From assembly GCF_016195855.1 (NCBI RefSeq), contig NZ_JACPYU010000020.1, forward strand, positions 62,001 to 126,000: DNA of 64,000 nucleotides, given 5' to 3'. Shown here in pieces: positions 19,592-28,528 of the stretch; the first letter of the stretch is position 1, and each line of letters starts with the position of its first letter. This DNA is from Aquabacterium sp. (GTDB lineage: Bacteria > Pseudomonadota > Gammaproteobacteria > Burkholderiales > Burkholderiaceae_C). The position numbers were made by a program, and so were the translations under genes. The notes below the pieces were generated by a model. That model was not told the DNA's origin and did no database searches. It saw only the letters and a list, made by a program, of their open reading frames with translations.

Positions 19592-20484
19592 GAGGTGACC
19601 CAATCCATGCCCGCGCGCCGAGGCTGGGCAAAACCATTCGACAAGGGCCCAGGCAGGCGCAAGGCTTGCAAGCTGGCAATGGCCTCGTCGGCCGATGCAT
19701 CGTGGTTCATCACGGCATCGAACTGCCGCAAGACCTCGCCAAAATCCTGCGATGTGGGCGACAGGCGCAAACGCCCGACACCGGCGTCCAGCAAGGCCTG
19801 CTTGTGCCCCAAGAGGCAATGCACCGAGCCCGACTGCGTCTGGATGCCGTTGAGCGCCAGGAAGGGCTGCCCCTCGCGGGTGCGCAGCGTCAGGCCATCC
19901 GGGTCCTCCAGGCAACGGAAGGCGCAGGCGTCCTTTTGCAAATGGTGGTGCCGGGCCGTGAAGCAGCGTGCCGACAAGGCCAGCGGCATGCGCCCGAACG
20001 CAAACACCTCCGTCTGCACCGAGGCCCCACCCGCGTTGACCTGACCCACGGCGGGCAGCGACAGCTCCACCGGGGGCACCCAGCGCGTTGCGCCCAGGGA
20101 AAGGTACTCGGCCAGGGCGGGCGCGCTGTAGATGTTCACGTGCAGCCCGATGACCCAGGGCGTGTGGCCGGCCAGCATGCGCACGGCGGCCGCATCATTG
20201 GCCTCCAGCATGAAGTCGGCCTGCTCCACCCAGCGGCGCAGGCTGCGCAACTCGGCCTCGGTTTCCAGCAAGGCTTGTGTGCCGATGACGACCTCTTTGC
20301 CAGCCTGCTTGAGGTCTCGCGCCAGGTCCAGCCAGTCTTCGGGCTTCAACTCATGGCGGCGCGAACACACCACCTCACCCAGGCACACCGTGCGGGCGGG
20401 TGAGTCCGCCACATCCGCATAGAAGTCGGTCAGGGTCTGCCTGGGCCAGTAGTACTGCACCGGCCCCACGCTCAAATCGAACAT
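19588..20484 (-). CDS. ubiV: UbiV, oxygen-independent ubiquinone hydroxylation protein
   Basis: A 298-residue U32-peptidase-like protein that with UbiU forms a [4Fe-4S] complex hydroxylating the ubiquinone ring anaerobically, with prephenate as oxygen donor. Cys34 and Cys40 lie in the N-terminal CLGEVVC. The late cluster has C-x12-C-x3-C spacing (from ARCFTARHH to DACAFRC), identical to the ligand spacing described for E. coli UbiV. ATG 20484 begins the conserved N-terminus. Confidence 0.9.
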   Translation of the reverse strand: MFDLSVGPVQYYWPRQTLTDFYADVADSPARTVCLGEVVCSRRHELKPEDWLDLARDLKQAGKEVVIGTQALLETEAELRSLRRWVEQADFMLEANDAAAVRMLAGHTPWVIGLHVNIYSAPALAEYLSLGATRWVPPVELSLPAVGQVNAGGASVQTEVFAFGRMPLALSARCFTARHHHLQKDACAFRCLEDPDGLTLRTREGQPFLALNGIQTQSGSVHCLLGHKQALLDAGVGRLRLSPTSQDFGEVLRQFDAVMNHDASADEAIASLQALRLPGPLSNGFAQPRRAGMDWVTS

Positions 20485-20509
20485 CGCTGTCCTTATCGGG
20501 GCAAGCCCC

Positions 20510-21523
20510 TTATTGCCAGGGGCGTGAATAGGCGCCCAAGGTGTGTTGCTGCCCTTCGGCCAGGCGCCCCAGGGCGCTGGTCCAGGCGGGTTGCACGCTG
20601 AAACGATCAGGCTGGGCCATGCAGGCGTCAATGGCCTGCCGCCAGGTGCGGGTCACCTGCTCGACATAAGCCGCACTGCGCTGGCGCCCTTCGATCTTGA
20701 TGGCCGACACGCCCGCCTTCGCCAGCTCGGGCAGGATGGCCAGCGTGTTGAGGCTAGTGGGCTCCTCCAGCGCATAGTCCACATCGCCATCGACATCAAA
20801 GCGGCCCTTGCAGAGCGTGGGGTAGCCACGCGGCTCATCGGCTGCGAACTGGTCGATCAGGATGCCGCCCAAGCGGGCATTGACCTTGTCACCTTCCGCA
20901 TCCCACCTCACGGCCGATGGCGGCGAGCACACACCGGCGGTATTGGGTGCCTGCCCCGTGGCGTAAGACGACAGCGCACAACGCCCCTCCACCATCACGC
21001 ACAGGCTGCCAAAGCCGAAGACCTCGATCTCGACATCGGTGTGGCGGATGACATGGGCCACTTGCGACATGGTCAGCACACGCGGTAACACAGCCCGCTG
21101 GATGCCATAGCGTTCGCGGTAAAAGCCGATGGCCTCATAGTTGGTGGCCGAGGCTTGCACAGACAGGTGCAGGCGCAAGGCGGGGTGGCGCCGCTGGCTG
21201 TAGGCCATCACCGCCGGGTCCGCCAGGATCACGGCATGCACGCCCATGTCGGCGGCCATGTCCACCGCGTCGAACCAGCGTTGGGGATTGTCGGCCTGCG
21301 CGTAGGTGTTCAGCGCCATCAGCACCTGCCGGCCTCGGTCGCGTGCATAACGCACGCCTTGCCTGGCCTGGCTCAGGTCGAAGTTCAAGCCCGCGAAGTT
21401 GCGGGCATTGGTCGCATCTTTCAGGCCCATGTAGACCGCATCGGCGCCGGCGTCCACCGCCATTTGCAATGCACGCAGGGAGCCGGCCGGGCAAACCAGG
21501 TCCGGCCGTCTTGGGGTGTTCAT
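20510..21523 (-). CDS. ubiU: UbiU, oxygen-independent ubiquinone hydroxylation protein
   Basis: A 337-residue U32-family protein, partner of UbiV. The N-terminus LVCPAGSLRALQMAVDAGAD is typical. The Fe-S ligands are visible in GSLCVMVEGRC, GVCSPP and PTLCKG. It lets the cell make ubiquinone during denitrification, which needs a high-potential quinone without oxygen. It lies 40 bp downstream of the Dnr-like regulator on the same strand, with GGGAGG in that gap, so co-transcription is likely. Confidence 0.92.
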   Translation of the reverse strand: MNTPRRPDLVCPAGSLRALQMAVDAGADAVYMGLKDATNARNFAGLNFDLSQARQGVRYARDRGRQVLMALNTYAQADNPQRWFDAVDMAADMGVHAVILADPAVMAYSQRRHPALRLHLSVQASATNYEAIGFYRERYGIQRAVLPRVLTMSQVAHVIRHTDVEIEVFGFGSLCVMVEGRCALSSYATGQAPNTAGVCSPPSAVRWDAEGDKVNARLGGILIDQFAADEPRGYPTLCKGRFDVDGDVDYALEEPTSLNTLAILPELAKAGVSAIKIEGRQRSAAYVEQVTRTWRQAIDACMAQPDRFSVQPAWTSALGRLAEGQQHTLGAYSRPWQ

Positions 21524-21563
21524 GTGCTGCCTTTGTTGACTGCAGGTGAGTTACGGGAGGTAT

Positions 21564-22262
21564 TTACTGAAGGTGATAGCGCGACAAGCCCTGCACATCC
21601 AGGATGCGGATGTCACGGCGGTCAATGGTGATGTAGCCACCGTCTTCCAACTCGCGCAACACGCGCGAGAAATACTCGGGGGTCAATGACAGCAGCGAAG
21701 CGATTGTCGCCTTGCTCACGGGCAAGGACACGGTCGTGGTCTGCCCGGGCAGCACGTCTTCCAGGCATTGGTCGCGCAGCAGGTAGCCGATCACCCGCTG
21801 GATGCCAGAGTGCAAAGCGGCCGACTCGACATCCTGCACCAGGCCATGCAGACGCCTGGAGATACCGGCCAGCATGCGCAAGGCAAACCGCGTATCGTGC
21901 GCGATCTCGTCCATCACCGCCTGCTTCTTGACCGTCAGGATCAGGCTGTCACACAAGGACTGGGCGTTCACGATGTAGGGCTTGCCCGTGAACATCAGCG
22001 CCTCGGCAAACGAGTTGCCCGGGCTGATGATCTCGATGACTTTTTCATGACCACTGGGTGACAAGGCATACAGCTTGACCTGCCCGCCCATCACCACGTG
22101 AAAACCGTCGCAGACCTCACCGACGCGGAAGATCTCGTCGCCGCGCTCGCAACGCCTGAGCACGGCCGACTCGGCAATGCGCCCCAACTCCGCAGGGCGC
22201 ATCTCATGGAACAAAGGCAAGACAGACAGATAACTGGGGATGTCCAGACTCGTGGGATGCAT
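21564..22262 (-). CDS. Crp/Fnr-family regulator, Dnr/NnrR-like (first copy)
   Basis: A 232-residue Crp/Fnr protein: cyclic-nucleotide-like sensor fold (about residues 15-130), long dimer helix, then a winged helix with recognition segment TPEYFSRVLRELE. The E-x2-SR pattern predicts TTGA half-sites. There is no N-terminal FNR cysteine cluster; the only early Cys residues are scattered. It is thus a Dnr/NnrR-type candidate NO sensor, not an Fe-S oxygen sensor. The start at 22262 gives the conserved N-terminus. It heads the ubiUVT-nnrS string and has a TTGCG-type palindrome 63-78 bp upstream. Confidence 0.87.
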   Translation of the reverse strand: MHPTSLDIPSYLSVLPLFHEMRPAELGRIAESAVLRRCERGDEIFRVGEVCDGFHVVMGGQVKLYALSPSGHEKVIEIISPGNSFAEALMFTGKPYIVNAQSLCDSLILTVKKQAVMDEIAHDTRFALRMLAGISRRLHGLVQDVESAALHSGIQRVIGYLLRDQCLEDVLPGQTTTVSLPVSKATIASLLSLTPEYFSRVLRELEDGGYITIDRRDIRILDVQGLSRYHLQ

Positions 22263-22324
22263 GTAATGGACTCCTGCTTGATCAACGATTGGCGGGAATT
22301 CTGGAAACACGCAGCCTCCGTGGA

Positions 22325-22340
22325 TTTGCGCTAGCGCAAA
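22325..22340. promoter_or_regulatory. TTGCG-type Crp/Fnr palindrome before the first Dnr-like regulator
   Basis: TTTGCGCTAGCGCAAA is a perfect 16-bp palindrome with arms identical to the nirS site at 4156-4171. Its centre is 70 bp from the regulator start, giving a leader of about 29 bases if it acts at -41.5. The gap 22263-22512 holds no gene. Confidence 0.62.
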
Positions 22341-22422
22341 GTCCACCAGTCGACCGATACGGGCTTGTGGCGCCCTAGTTCGAAAGGAGTAGGCCCATCG
22401 AATGACGCCAAGGAAAAACCAC

Positions 22423-22436
22423 TTGACACACCGCAA
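22423..22436. promoter_or_regulatory. Mixed TTGAC/CGCAA Crp/Fnr-geometry box before the DUF59 operon
   Basis: TTGACACACCGCAA combines a TTGAC left half and a CGCAA right half around four spacer bases. Its centre is about 84 bp before the ATG at 22513, so a class II promoter would start near 22471. TTGACA could alternatively be an ordinary -35 element. Confidence 0.5.
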
Positions 22437-22512
22437 CCGCCCTGACTAACTCGACCAAAAGGCTTTTTTTATTTTTTAACATGACTGCCTGGCGCGCACA
22501 ACGGGTTTCTTC

Positions 22513-22848
22513 ATGACTGACAGCAGCAACATCCCATTCACCGGCGAGGACATCTGGCGCGAGTCCATCACCAAGGCCTTGCGCCACGTGGTTGACCCCG
22601 AGGTGTCCCTGTCCATCGTGGATGTCGGGCTGATCTATGGCGTGGACGTGACACAGGCAAAGGTGCATGTGCGCATGACCATGACCTCGGCCGCCTGCCC
22701 CGTGACCGACATGCTGATCGACGAGGTGCAAGCCGAGCTGGAGCAGATCCTGCCCATGGAGACAGCCATCGAGGTTGAACTGGTGTGGGAGCCCCCCTGG
22801 ACGCCCGAGCGCATGAGCGCCAACGCACGACGCATCATGCACTGGTGA
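22513..22848 (+). CDS. DUF59/MIP18-family metal-sulfur cluster assembly factor
   Basis: A 111-residue protein of the MIP18/PaaD/SufT-like family, which helps insert or deliver Fe-S clusters. Signatures are DPEVSLSIVDVGLIYGV around residues 28-44 and MTSAACPVTDMLIDEV around 57-72, with the conserved Cys in ACP. It is first in a plus-strand operon; only 7 bp separate it from the NnrS-like gene. In this setting it may serve Fe-S enzymes of anaerobic metabolism, but that is inference. Confidence 0.82.
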   Translation: MTDSSNIPFTGEDIWRESITKALRHVVDPEVSLSIVDVGLIYGVDVTQAKVHVRMTMTSAACPVTDMLIDEVQAELEQILPMETAIEVELVWEPPWTPERMSANARRIMHW

Positions 22849-22855
22849 GGGCCGG

Positions 22856-23947
22856 ATGCGCAGCAGTTCCATGTTGACCTGGGCTCGCCCCGCCATGATC
22901 GCGCTGGTGGCTTTCAGCCTGCTCACCGGCATCGCTGGGGGTTTGATGCGGGCCGGCGTGCCCGTCATCGGGTGGCTGCCAGCGAACTGGGTGCTGCCCG
23001 CGGCCAGCCTGCACGCTGCCTTGATGGTCTGTGGCTTTCTGGGCACAGTCATCGGCATTGAACGCGCTGTGGCGCTGCATGCGCCGTGGGCCTTCCTGGC
23101 GCCACTGGCTTCGGCACTGGGCGGTATCTGCCTGATGTCAGGGCAGGCTTCACTGGGCGTGCTGCTGATGATGCTGGCCGGCGTGGTGTTCGTGCTGGTC
23201 AATGTGTTCATCGTAGGCAGGCAGGGTGCGCTCCACACCTGGCTGCTGCTGGTGTCGGCCCTGATCTGGCTGCTGGGCAATGTGCGCTTCGCCCACCATG
23301 GCCTGGCCAACGACACGCTGCTGGCGTGGCTGGGCTTTCTGGTGCTGACCATCGCCGCCGAACGGCTGGAGATGACCCGCCTGATGCGGGTGCGTGCCTG
23401 GTCACGCCCTTTGCTGGGCGTGTGCCTGGCATTGCTGCTGGCCGGCATCATCCTGGCCGAATGGCAAGACCATGTCGCCCTGTTGTTGTGGGGCATGGGG
23501 CTGGTGGCCTTGTCAGGCTGGCTGATCAGCTTTGACATCGCCCGCCACACGATCAAGACGGAGGGGCTGAGCCGCTACATGGCCGCCTGCCTGCTGCCGG
23601 GCTACATCTGGCTGGGCGTATCCGGCCTGTGCTGGGTGGGCATGAGCATGGGGCTGGCCACACGCGACGCGGCCCTGCATGCGCTCGGCCTGGGCTTCAT
23701 CGTCAGCATGGTGATGGGGCACGCGCCGGTCATCCTGCCTGCCGTGGCACGCGTCAAGCTGCACTTCGATGCACGCTTTTACCTGCCTCTGGCGCTGCTG
23801 CATGTCTCTGTCCTTTGGCGTCTTCTGGCCGGCCACAACAATGCAACCTGGCTGGCCATGGGCAGCACGCTCAATGCCGTGGCCATCGCGGTCTTTGCCT
23901 TGACCGTGGTCAGCGCCGCGTGGTCCTGGCGCCAACGCCACCCCTGA
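22856..23947 (+). CDS. NnrS-like integral membrane protein
   Basis: A 363-residue membrane protein with about eleven hydrophobic segments. It shares NnrS-like landmarks: HAALMVCGFLGTVIGIERAV near residues 42-61 and HALGLGFIVSMVMGHAPVIL near 275-294, which parallel HAVVMSLGFLP and HALTMGFLGSILL in the nnrS product at 17905-19143. The similarity is weak overall, so it is a distant paralogue or a separate family. Histidines in both segments could bind heme or copper. An alternative start is the Met at residue 6. It sits between the DUF59 and DGC genes. Confidence 0.6.
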   Translation: MRSSSMLTWARPAMIALVAFSLLTGIAGGLMRAGVPVIGWLPANWVLPAASLHAALMVCGFLGTVIGIERAVALHAPWAFLAPLASALGGICLMSGQASLGVLLMMLAGVVFVLVNVFIVGRQGALHTWLLLVSALIWLLGNVRFAHHGLANDTLLAWLGFLVLTIAAERLEMTRLMRVRAWSRPLLGVCLALLLAGIILAEWQDHVALLLWGMGLVALSGWLISFDIARHTIKTEGLSRYMAACLLPGYIWLGVSGLCWVGMSMGLATRDAALHALGLGFIVSMVMGHAPVILPAVARVKLHFDARFYLPLALLHVSVLWRLLAGHNNATWLAMGSTLNAVAIAVFALTVVSAAWSWRQRHP

Positions 23948-23958
23948 AGGAGTTCTCC

Positions 23959-24468
23959 ATGCCCCGAGACACCGCGCACCTCACCCTGGTCTACGCCTGC
24001 TCCGGCTGCTCCAGCGCGGCCCAGTTGGCCAACCATCTGGCGGTCAGGCTGGACAGAGAGGGCGATGCCGAGATGTCCTGCATTGCCGGTATCGGTGGCC
24101 GTGTGCCCAGCCTGGTGCGCAAGCTGCAAGACGCCGTGCAGCAGGGCAGGCCGATCCTGGCGATTGACGGCTGTGCGCTGAGTTGCGTGAAGGCCTCGCT
24201 GGCACAGCACCAGGTCAAGGCCACGGTGCACCTGCAGCTGGGTCAGCAAGGGGTGAACAAAGCCTACCACGCCGACTTCGACAAGGCGCAGGCCGAGGCC
24301 CTGCTCCAGCAGGTGAAAGCACAGGCCCAATCGATGAACGAATTGCATGCACAAGCGAACGACGCGCCAACGGGTGGTGGCTGCGGCGGCAGCGGCTCAT
24401 GCCGTTGCGCGGGCGAACGGCAAGTTGAGGCAGATCAAGTTCAAGGCCAGGCCTCGCCTCAAGTGTGA
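23959..24468 (+). CDS. Putative zinc-binding DGC-domain protein
   Basis: A 169-residue protein with a DGC-type domain: N-terminal YACSGCSSAAQLANHLA (about residues 13-29), SCIAGIGG near 46-53, and the name-giving IDGCALSC near 75-82. The C-terminal tail is Gly/Cys rich (GGGCGGSGSCRC) and could hold another metal. The family is linked to Fe-S and metal metabolism and often lies near denitrification genes, but its role is unproven. AAGGAG precedes the ATG at 23959. Confidence 0.75.
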   Translation: MPRDTAHLTLVYACSGCSSAAQLANHLAVRLDREGDAEMSCIAGIGGRVPSLVRKLQDAVQQGRPILAIDGCALSCVKASLAQHQVKATVHLQLGQQGVNKAYHADFDKAQAEALLQQVKAQAQSMNELHAQANDAPTGGGCGGSGSCRCAGERQVEADQVQGQASPQV

Positions 24469-24590
24469 CGTACGCCCTGCCCCTACCCTCATTGGGGTCA
24501 GCCATCGCACCGATCATGCCTGCCATGGCGCACCAACACGGCGCGCATCAGGGGCTCGCCCCGCAGAACATGATCCAACGAGGCACACAA

Positions 24591-26159
24591 GTGAAACGCG
24601 TTTCTTTGAGCATCGGGCAGCGACTTGCCCTTGGTTTTGGCCTTCTGCTGGCCATGCTGGCCCTGGCAACCCTGATTGCCGCACATCAGTTCAACGGCAT
24701 CAGCCGCATCAACGAACGCATCATCGAGCAGGACTGGCGCAAGGCGGAAGCAGCCAACTTGATCAATGCCACCACGCGTACCAACGCGAGGCTGACCATG
24801 GCCTTGCTCATCACGGACGATGCAGCTCAGATCAGCAAGATCAACCGGTCGATTGACCAGAACAAGCGCCTGATCGATGAGGCCATGGCCACCCTGGACC
24901 ACCTGGTCTACCTGTCCGAAGGCCGCGCCCTGCTGGCGGACATCAAAGGCAAGCGCCAGCACTTCGTGGCTTCGTTCACGAAGGTACGCAAGCTGGTGGC
25001 CGATGGCCAGCGCGATCAGGCTACCGCGGTGATGAACACTGAAACGCTGGCGGCCATTGATGATTTGCAGGCCCCCATCGCCGCGCTGAGCGAATTGCAA
25101 AAAAAGATCGTCACCGATGGCAATGCCGAGGCCCAGGCCCGTATTCAACAGGCGCAGACCCTGATGTACACGCTGGCCGTGTTGGGCGTATTGGCAGGCG
25201 TGGTCGCGGCCAAGGTGATCTCGCGCTCCATCACGCGGCCTTTGAACCAGGCCGTTGACCTCGCACAGCGCGTGGCGGCCGGCGACCTGAGCTCACATGT
25301 CGACGTGCAAGGGCACGATGAGCTGGCCCACTTGCTGCGCGCCTTGCAGGACATGAACGGCAGCCTCACCCAGATCGTCAGCCACGTGCGCCAGGGCTCC
25401 GACACCATCTCCACGGCCACCAGCGAGATCGCCAGCGGCAACCTGGACCTGTCCCAACGCACTGAAGAGCAAGCCAGCTCGCTGCAGGAGATTGCCGCCT
25501 CGCTGGAGCAACTCACCGCCACCGTGCAGCAAAATATGGAAAGCGGGCGCTACGCCAACCAGATTGCCTCGTCGGCGGCCGATGTGGCGCTCAAGGGCGG
25601 TGGGGTCGTGTCACAGGTCGTGCACACCATGGAGGCCATCAACGACTCGTCCAGCAAGATTGCCGACATCATTGGCCTGATCGATGGCATTGCCTTCCAG
25701 ACCAACATCCTGGCGCTCAATGCCGCGGTCGAGGCCGCAAGGGCCGGCGAACAAGGGCGCGGATTCGCCGTGGTGGCATCCGAGGTCCGCAGCCTGGCGG
25801 GCCGCTCGGCAGAGGCCGCCAAGGAGATCAAGTCCCTGATCGAGACATCGGTGGGCAATGTGCAGCAAGGTTGCCGCCTGGTCGAGCAGGCCGGCAGCAC
25901 CATGGACGAGATCGTGGTCAGCGTGCGCCGCGTGGCCGACATCATGGGTGACCTCACCGAGGCCGCGCAGGATCAGTCCGCCGGCATCAGCCAGATCAGC
26001 CAGGCCATGGGGCAGATGGACCAGGTCACGCAAGGCAATGCCGCCTTGGTCGAGCAGGCTGCAGCAGCAGCCCAGTCCCTGGAACATCAGGCCAGGTCAC
26101 TGGTTGAGTCCGTGAACGTCTTCAAACTGGAAGATGCCCGACTGCTTCAAGCAGCATGA
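24591..26159 (+). CDS. Methyl-accepting chemotaxis protein (Tar/Tsr-type topology)
   Basis: A chemoreceptor of about 522 residues. TM1 is at about residues 11-31, a four-helix-bundle periplasmic domain at 35-190, TM2 near 191-210, then HAMP and the signalling domain with the canonical tip FQTNILALNAAVEAARAGEQ. GTG 24591 was selected because CGAGG lies 7 bp upstream and MKRVSLSIGQRLALGFG is the family N-terminus; upstream Met codons at 24465 and 24570 are less likely. The ligand is unknown. Lying directly before a bacteriohemerythrin, it may sense oxygen- or NO-linked signals. No terminal CheR-docking pentapeptide is visible. Confidence 0.88.
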   Translation: MKRVSLSIGQRLALGFGLLLAMLALATLIAAHQFNGISRINERIIEQDWRKAEAANLINATTRTNARLTMALLITDDAAQISKINRSIDQNKRLIDEAMATLDHLVYLSEGRALLADIKGKRQHFVASFTKVRKLVADGQRDQATAVMNTETLAAIDDLQAPIAALSELQKKIVTDGNAEAQARIQQAQTLMYTLAVLGVLAGVVAAKVISRSITRPLNQAVDLAQRVAAGDLSSHVDVQGHDELAHLLRALQDMNGSLTQIVSHVRQGSDTISTATSEIASGNLDLSQRTEEQASSLQEIAASLEQLTATVQQNMESGRYANQIASSAADVALKGGGVVSQVVHTMEAINDSSSKIADIIGLIDGIAFQTNILALNAAVEAARAGEQGRGFAVVASEVRSLAGRSAEAAKEIKSLIETSVGNVQQGCRLVEQAGSTMDEIVVSVRRVADIMGDLTEAAQDQSAGISQISQAMGQMDQVTQGNAALVEQAAAAAQSLEHQARSLVESVNVFKLEDARLLQAA

Positions 26160-26168
26160 GGAGCCAAG

Positions 26169-26627
26169 ATGGCGTATTTCGAATGGGCCGATGACCTCGT
26201 GATCGACCAAGGTCTGATCGACCAGGATCACCGGCATCTGATCGAGCTGGTCAACACCTTGCACACGGCCACCAGCCAAGGCTGCGGGCAGGAGGTCGTT
26301 GGCCGCCTGCTCCAGGCCCTGACGGCCTACACCCAGGAGCACTTCCAGCGGGAGGAGCAGGTCATGGCCTCTGTTCACTTCCCGCATCTGGCCGGCCACC
26401 AGCAGCTTCACCGCCAGTTCATGGCCGATCTGGCGGCATTGCAAAGCCGCTACGAGATGGGCAGCATCGCCACGGCGGCCCAACTCTCATCGCTGCTGCG
26501 GGACTGGCTGTCCCTGCACATCCGTCGATCGGACCGCAAATTGCGCGAGTACCTCCTGCCACGCAGCCGGCAAGACCGCGTGGTGGGCGGCGTTGTAGGT
26601 GATTGCACAGCCTACCTGGACAACTGA
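26169..26627 (+). CDS. Bacteriohemerythrin
   Basis: A 152-residue single-domain hemerythrin binding a non-heme di-iron centre. Ligand motifs are visible: DQDHRHL (about residues 18-24), HFQREEQVM (about 57-65), HLAGHQQLHRQF (about 72-83) and a late LHIRRSD. Such proteins bind or store oxygen and may scavenge NO. It starts 9 bp after the chemoreceptor stop, and its 3' end overlaps the convergent norD by 16 bp. Confidence 0.9.
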   Translation: MAYFEWADDLVIDQGLIDQDHRHLIELVNTLHTATSQGCGQEVVGRLLQALTAYTQEHFQREEQVMASVHFPHLAGHQQLHRQFMADLAALQSRYEMGSIATAAQLSSLLRDWLSLHIRRSDRKLREYLLPRSRQDRVVGGVVGDCTAYLDN

Positions 26628-28528
26628 CCCACGATCTGCGTGAGTCGCGCGATCAGCTCCTGAGGCTTGTGGACCAACGCATAGCCCTGCTGACCAAAGA
26701 GATAGGGCAAGTAGTCGGCCGCCTGCTCATCAATGGTGATGCAGAACGGATGCAGCCCTGCCGCCCGCGCCGCCTGCACGGCATGGCGGGTGTCCTCCAG
26801 GCCAAAGCGGCCTTCGTAGTGGTCCAGGTCGTTGGGCTTGCCGTCCGTGAGCAGCAGCAACAGCCTTTGCTTTTCGGTCCTCAGGGACAGTTGCCTGGTG
26901 GCGAAGCGAACCGCCGCGCCCATGCGGGTGTAGTAACCAGGCTTGATGGCCCCCACCCTGTCACGCGTGGCCTGCCCCCAGGGCTCGTTGAAACGCTTGA
27001 GCGCATGCACCCGCACGTTGTGGCGCTTGACCGAACTGAAGCCCAGCATCTCGAACGGGTCGCCCAGCCCTTCCATGGCCTGCCCGAACACATAGAGCGC
27101 ATCACGGATCACGTCGATGACGCGTGCATCCTGCGACGCCCACGCATCGGTGGACAAGGACAGGTCGGCCAGCAACAAGGTGGCCAGGCTGCGCTCGCTG
27201 CGCTGTGGGCGGGCGAACACGCGAGGCTCGCTCAAGGTGGCCAAGTCGCCCCCATCTGAACGAGACTCGGCCTGCCAGCGCACCCAGGCATCCATGTCCA
27301 GCCGCTCGCCGCTGGTGTGCCCGCCCTGCCAACGTGGCATGGCACGCAGGCTCTCCAGCCGCCGGCGCATACGTGAAGCTGTGGTGCGCAGGCTCGCAGG
27401 CACTTGCCAGGGCTCTACCACCGTGGGCATGAGCAATTGCACGGCGCAATGGTCCGGCAGAAGGCTGGCCTTGCGGTGGTCCCACTCAGGCAACAGGATG
27501 CCTTGGGCGATCACCTGGTCATCCGCCGCAGCGCTGGGCAAGTCCAGATCGAAACGCACACGCGAGGCCAGCGTCTGCCCGCCAGGCGCCACGGACAAGG
27601 TGTCCATGTCATTGGCAATTTGTTTGGCGTCTTCAACAGGGTCGTCATCGGTCTGGCGGTTGACGCGCACGAACTCCGTCCACGACAGCAAGGACTCCGC
27701 GCGAAAGAACATCATCAAGGCATGACGTTCATGAGACTCGGTCGTCTGCTTGGCGCGCCGCCGGGTCCCATCGGTGGGCTTGGGCGCTTGCTCGCCCTGG
27801 CCGTCTCTGGCCTGCTCCTCGCGAGCGCGCGCCTGCATGGCCGCCTGCGCCAGCGACACATCCACCCACAGGCAGACGGGTGCGACTTCCTCTGAGCGCA
27901 CGGCGGGGGCGGCGTCCACAGGGGCGTTGCTGGTGCCCTCACTGACAAGCGTCTGCCCGATAGACTGCCTGAGCGCCGATTGCACAGCACGCTCGCAAAC
28001 GGCCTGGCGCCCCTTCAGGCCATCAGGGTTGGGGCGTTGTGCCAGGTGCTGCTCGACCAGGCGGTGATAGCGCGCCCGCCAGCCAGGATACTGGGCCAAC
28101 AGCGCGGAGGTGGCCTGCAGATTGCCCTGGATCCAACTTGTGCTGACTGGCTCTTCACAGGGCGCTTCACACGCCGCCAGCTGCAAACGCATGGCGCCTT
28201 GCCCTGCCAGCCACAGGTACAGCGCCCGATTGAGCTCAGTCTGCTCGAAGATGGCCAGAACCGGCGGCAGGGCCAGGGTCTCGGCATCCAGCGTGGGCGT
28301 TGCAAAACGCTCGCCATTGCCGGCGATCTTCTGCATCAGGCCACGCGGCCCAGCGTGCCGTCGCTCAGAGGCCGAAGCCAGGCGCCATTGCGGCAAGCCG
28401 CCCATGGCCCGAAAGACCACAGCCAGTTGCCCGCTCATGTCCTCCAGGCGCACGGCGGCCTGCGGATACTGGCGGTCTGCCAGCCGCGTGACGATGCAGT
28501 GCCACCATTGACCAACCCACTCTTCCAT
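26612..28528 (-). CDS. norD: Nitric oxide reductase activation protein NorD
   Basis: A 638-residue protein needed to produce active NO reductase. The C-terminal third is a von Willebrand A domain whose metal site shows DLSLSTDA near residue 450; the long N-terminal region is family-typical. With the MoxR-type ATPase NorQ it is thought to insert the non-heme iron of NorB. ATG 28528 overlaps the stop of the polyferredoxin gene (ATGA). It is the last gene of the nor operon. Confidence 0.92.
   Translation of the reverse strand: MEEWVGQWWHCIVTRLADRQYPQAAVRLEDMSGQLAVVFRAMGGLPQWRLASASERRHAGPRGLMQKIAGNGERFATPTLDAETLALPPVLAIFEQTELNRALYLWLAGQGAMRLQLAACEAPCEEPVSTSWIQGNLQATSALLAQYPGWRARYHRLVEQHLAQRPNPDGLKGRQAVCERAVQSALRQSIGQTLVSEGTSNAPVDAAPAVRSEEVAPVCLWVDVSLAQAAMQARAREEQARDGQGEQAPKPTDGTRRRAKQTTESHERHALMMFFRAESLLSWTEFVRVNRQTDDDPVEDAKQIANDMDTLSVAPGGQTLASRVRFDLDLPSAAADDQVIAQGILLPEWDHRKASLLPDHCAVQLLMPTVVEPWQVPASLRTTASRMRRRLESLRAMPRWQGGHTSGERLDMDAWVRWQAESRSDGGDLATLSEPRVFARPQRSERSLATLLLADLSLSTDAWASQDARVIDVIRDALYVFGQAMEGLGDPFEMLGFSSVKRHNVRVHALKRFNEPWGQATRDRVGAIKPGYYTRMGAAVRFATRQLSLRTEKQRLLLLLTDGKPNDLDHYEGRFGLEDTRHAVQAARAAGLHPFCITIDEQAADYLPYLFGQQGYALVHKPQELIARLTQIVGQLSR

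Noticed and set aside
21524..21563. TTGAC-N4-GGTGA-like sequence before ubiU
   Set aside because: The right half does not fit a TCAA half-site, and the short gap suggests read-through from the regulator gene.
22455..22480. T-rich stretch before the DUF59 gene, considered as a terminator
   Set aside because: No GC-rich stem precedes it; more likely part of an AT-rich leader.
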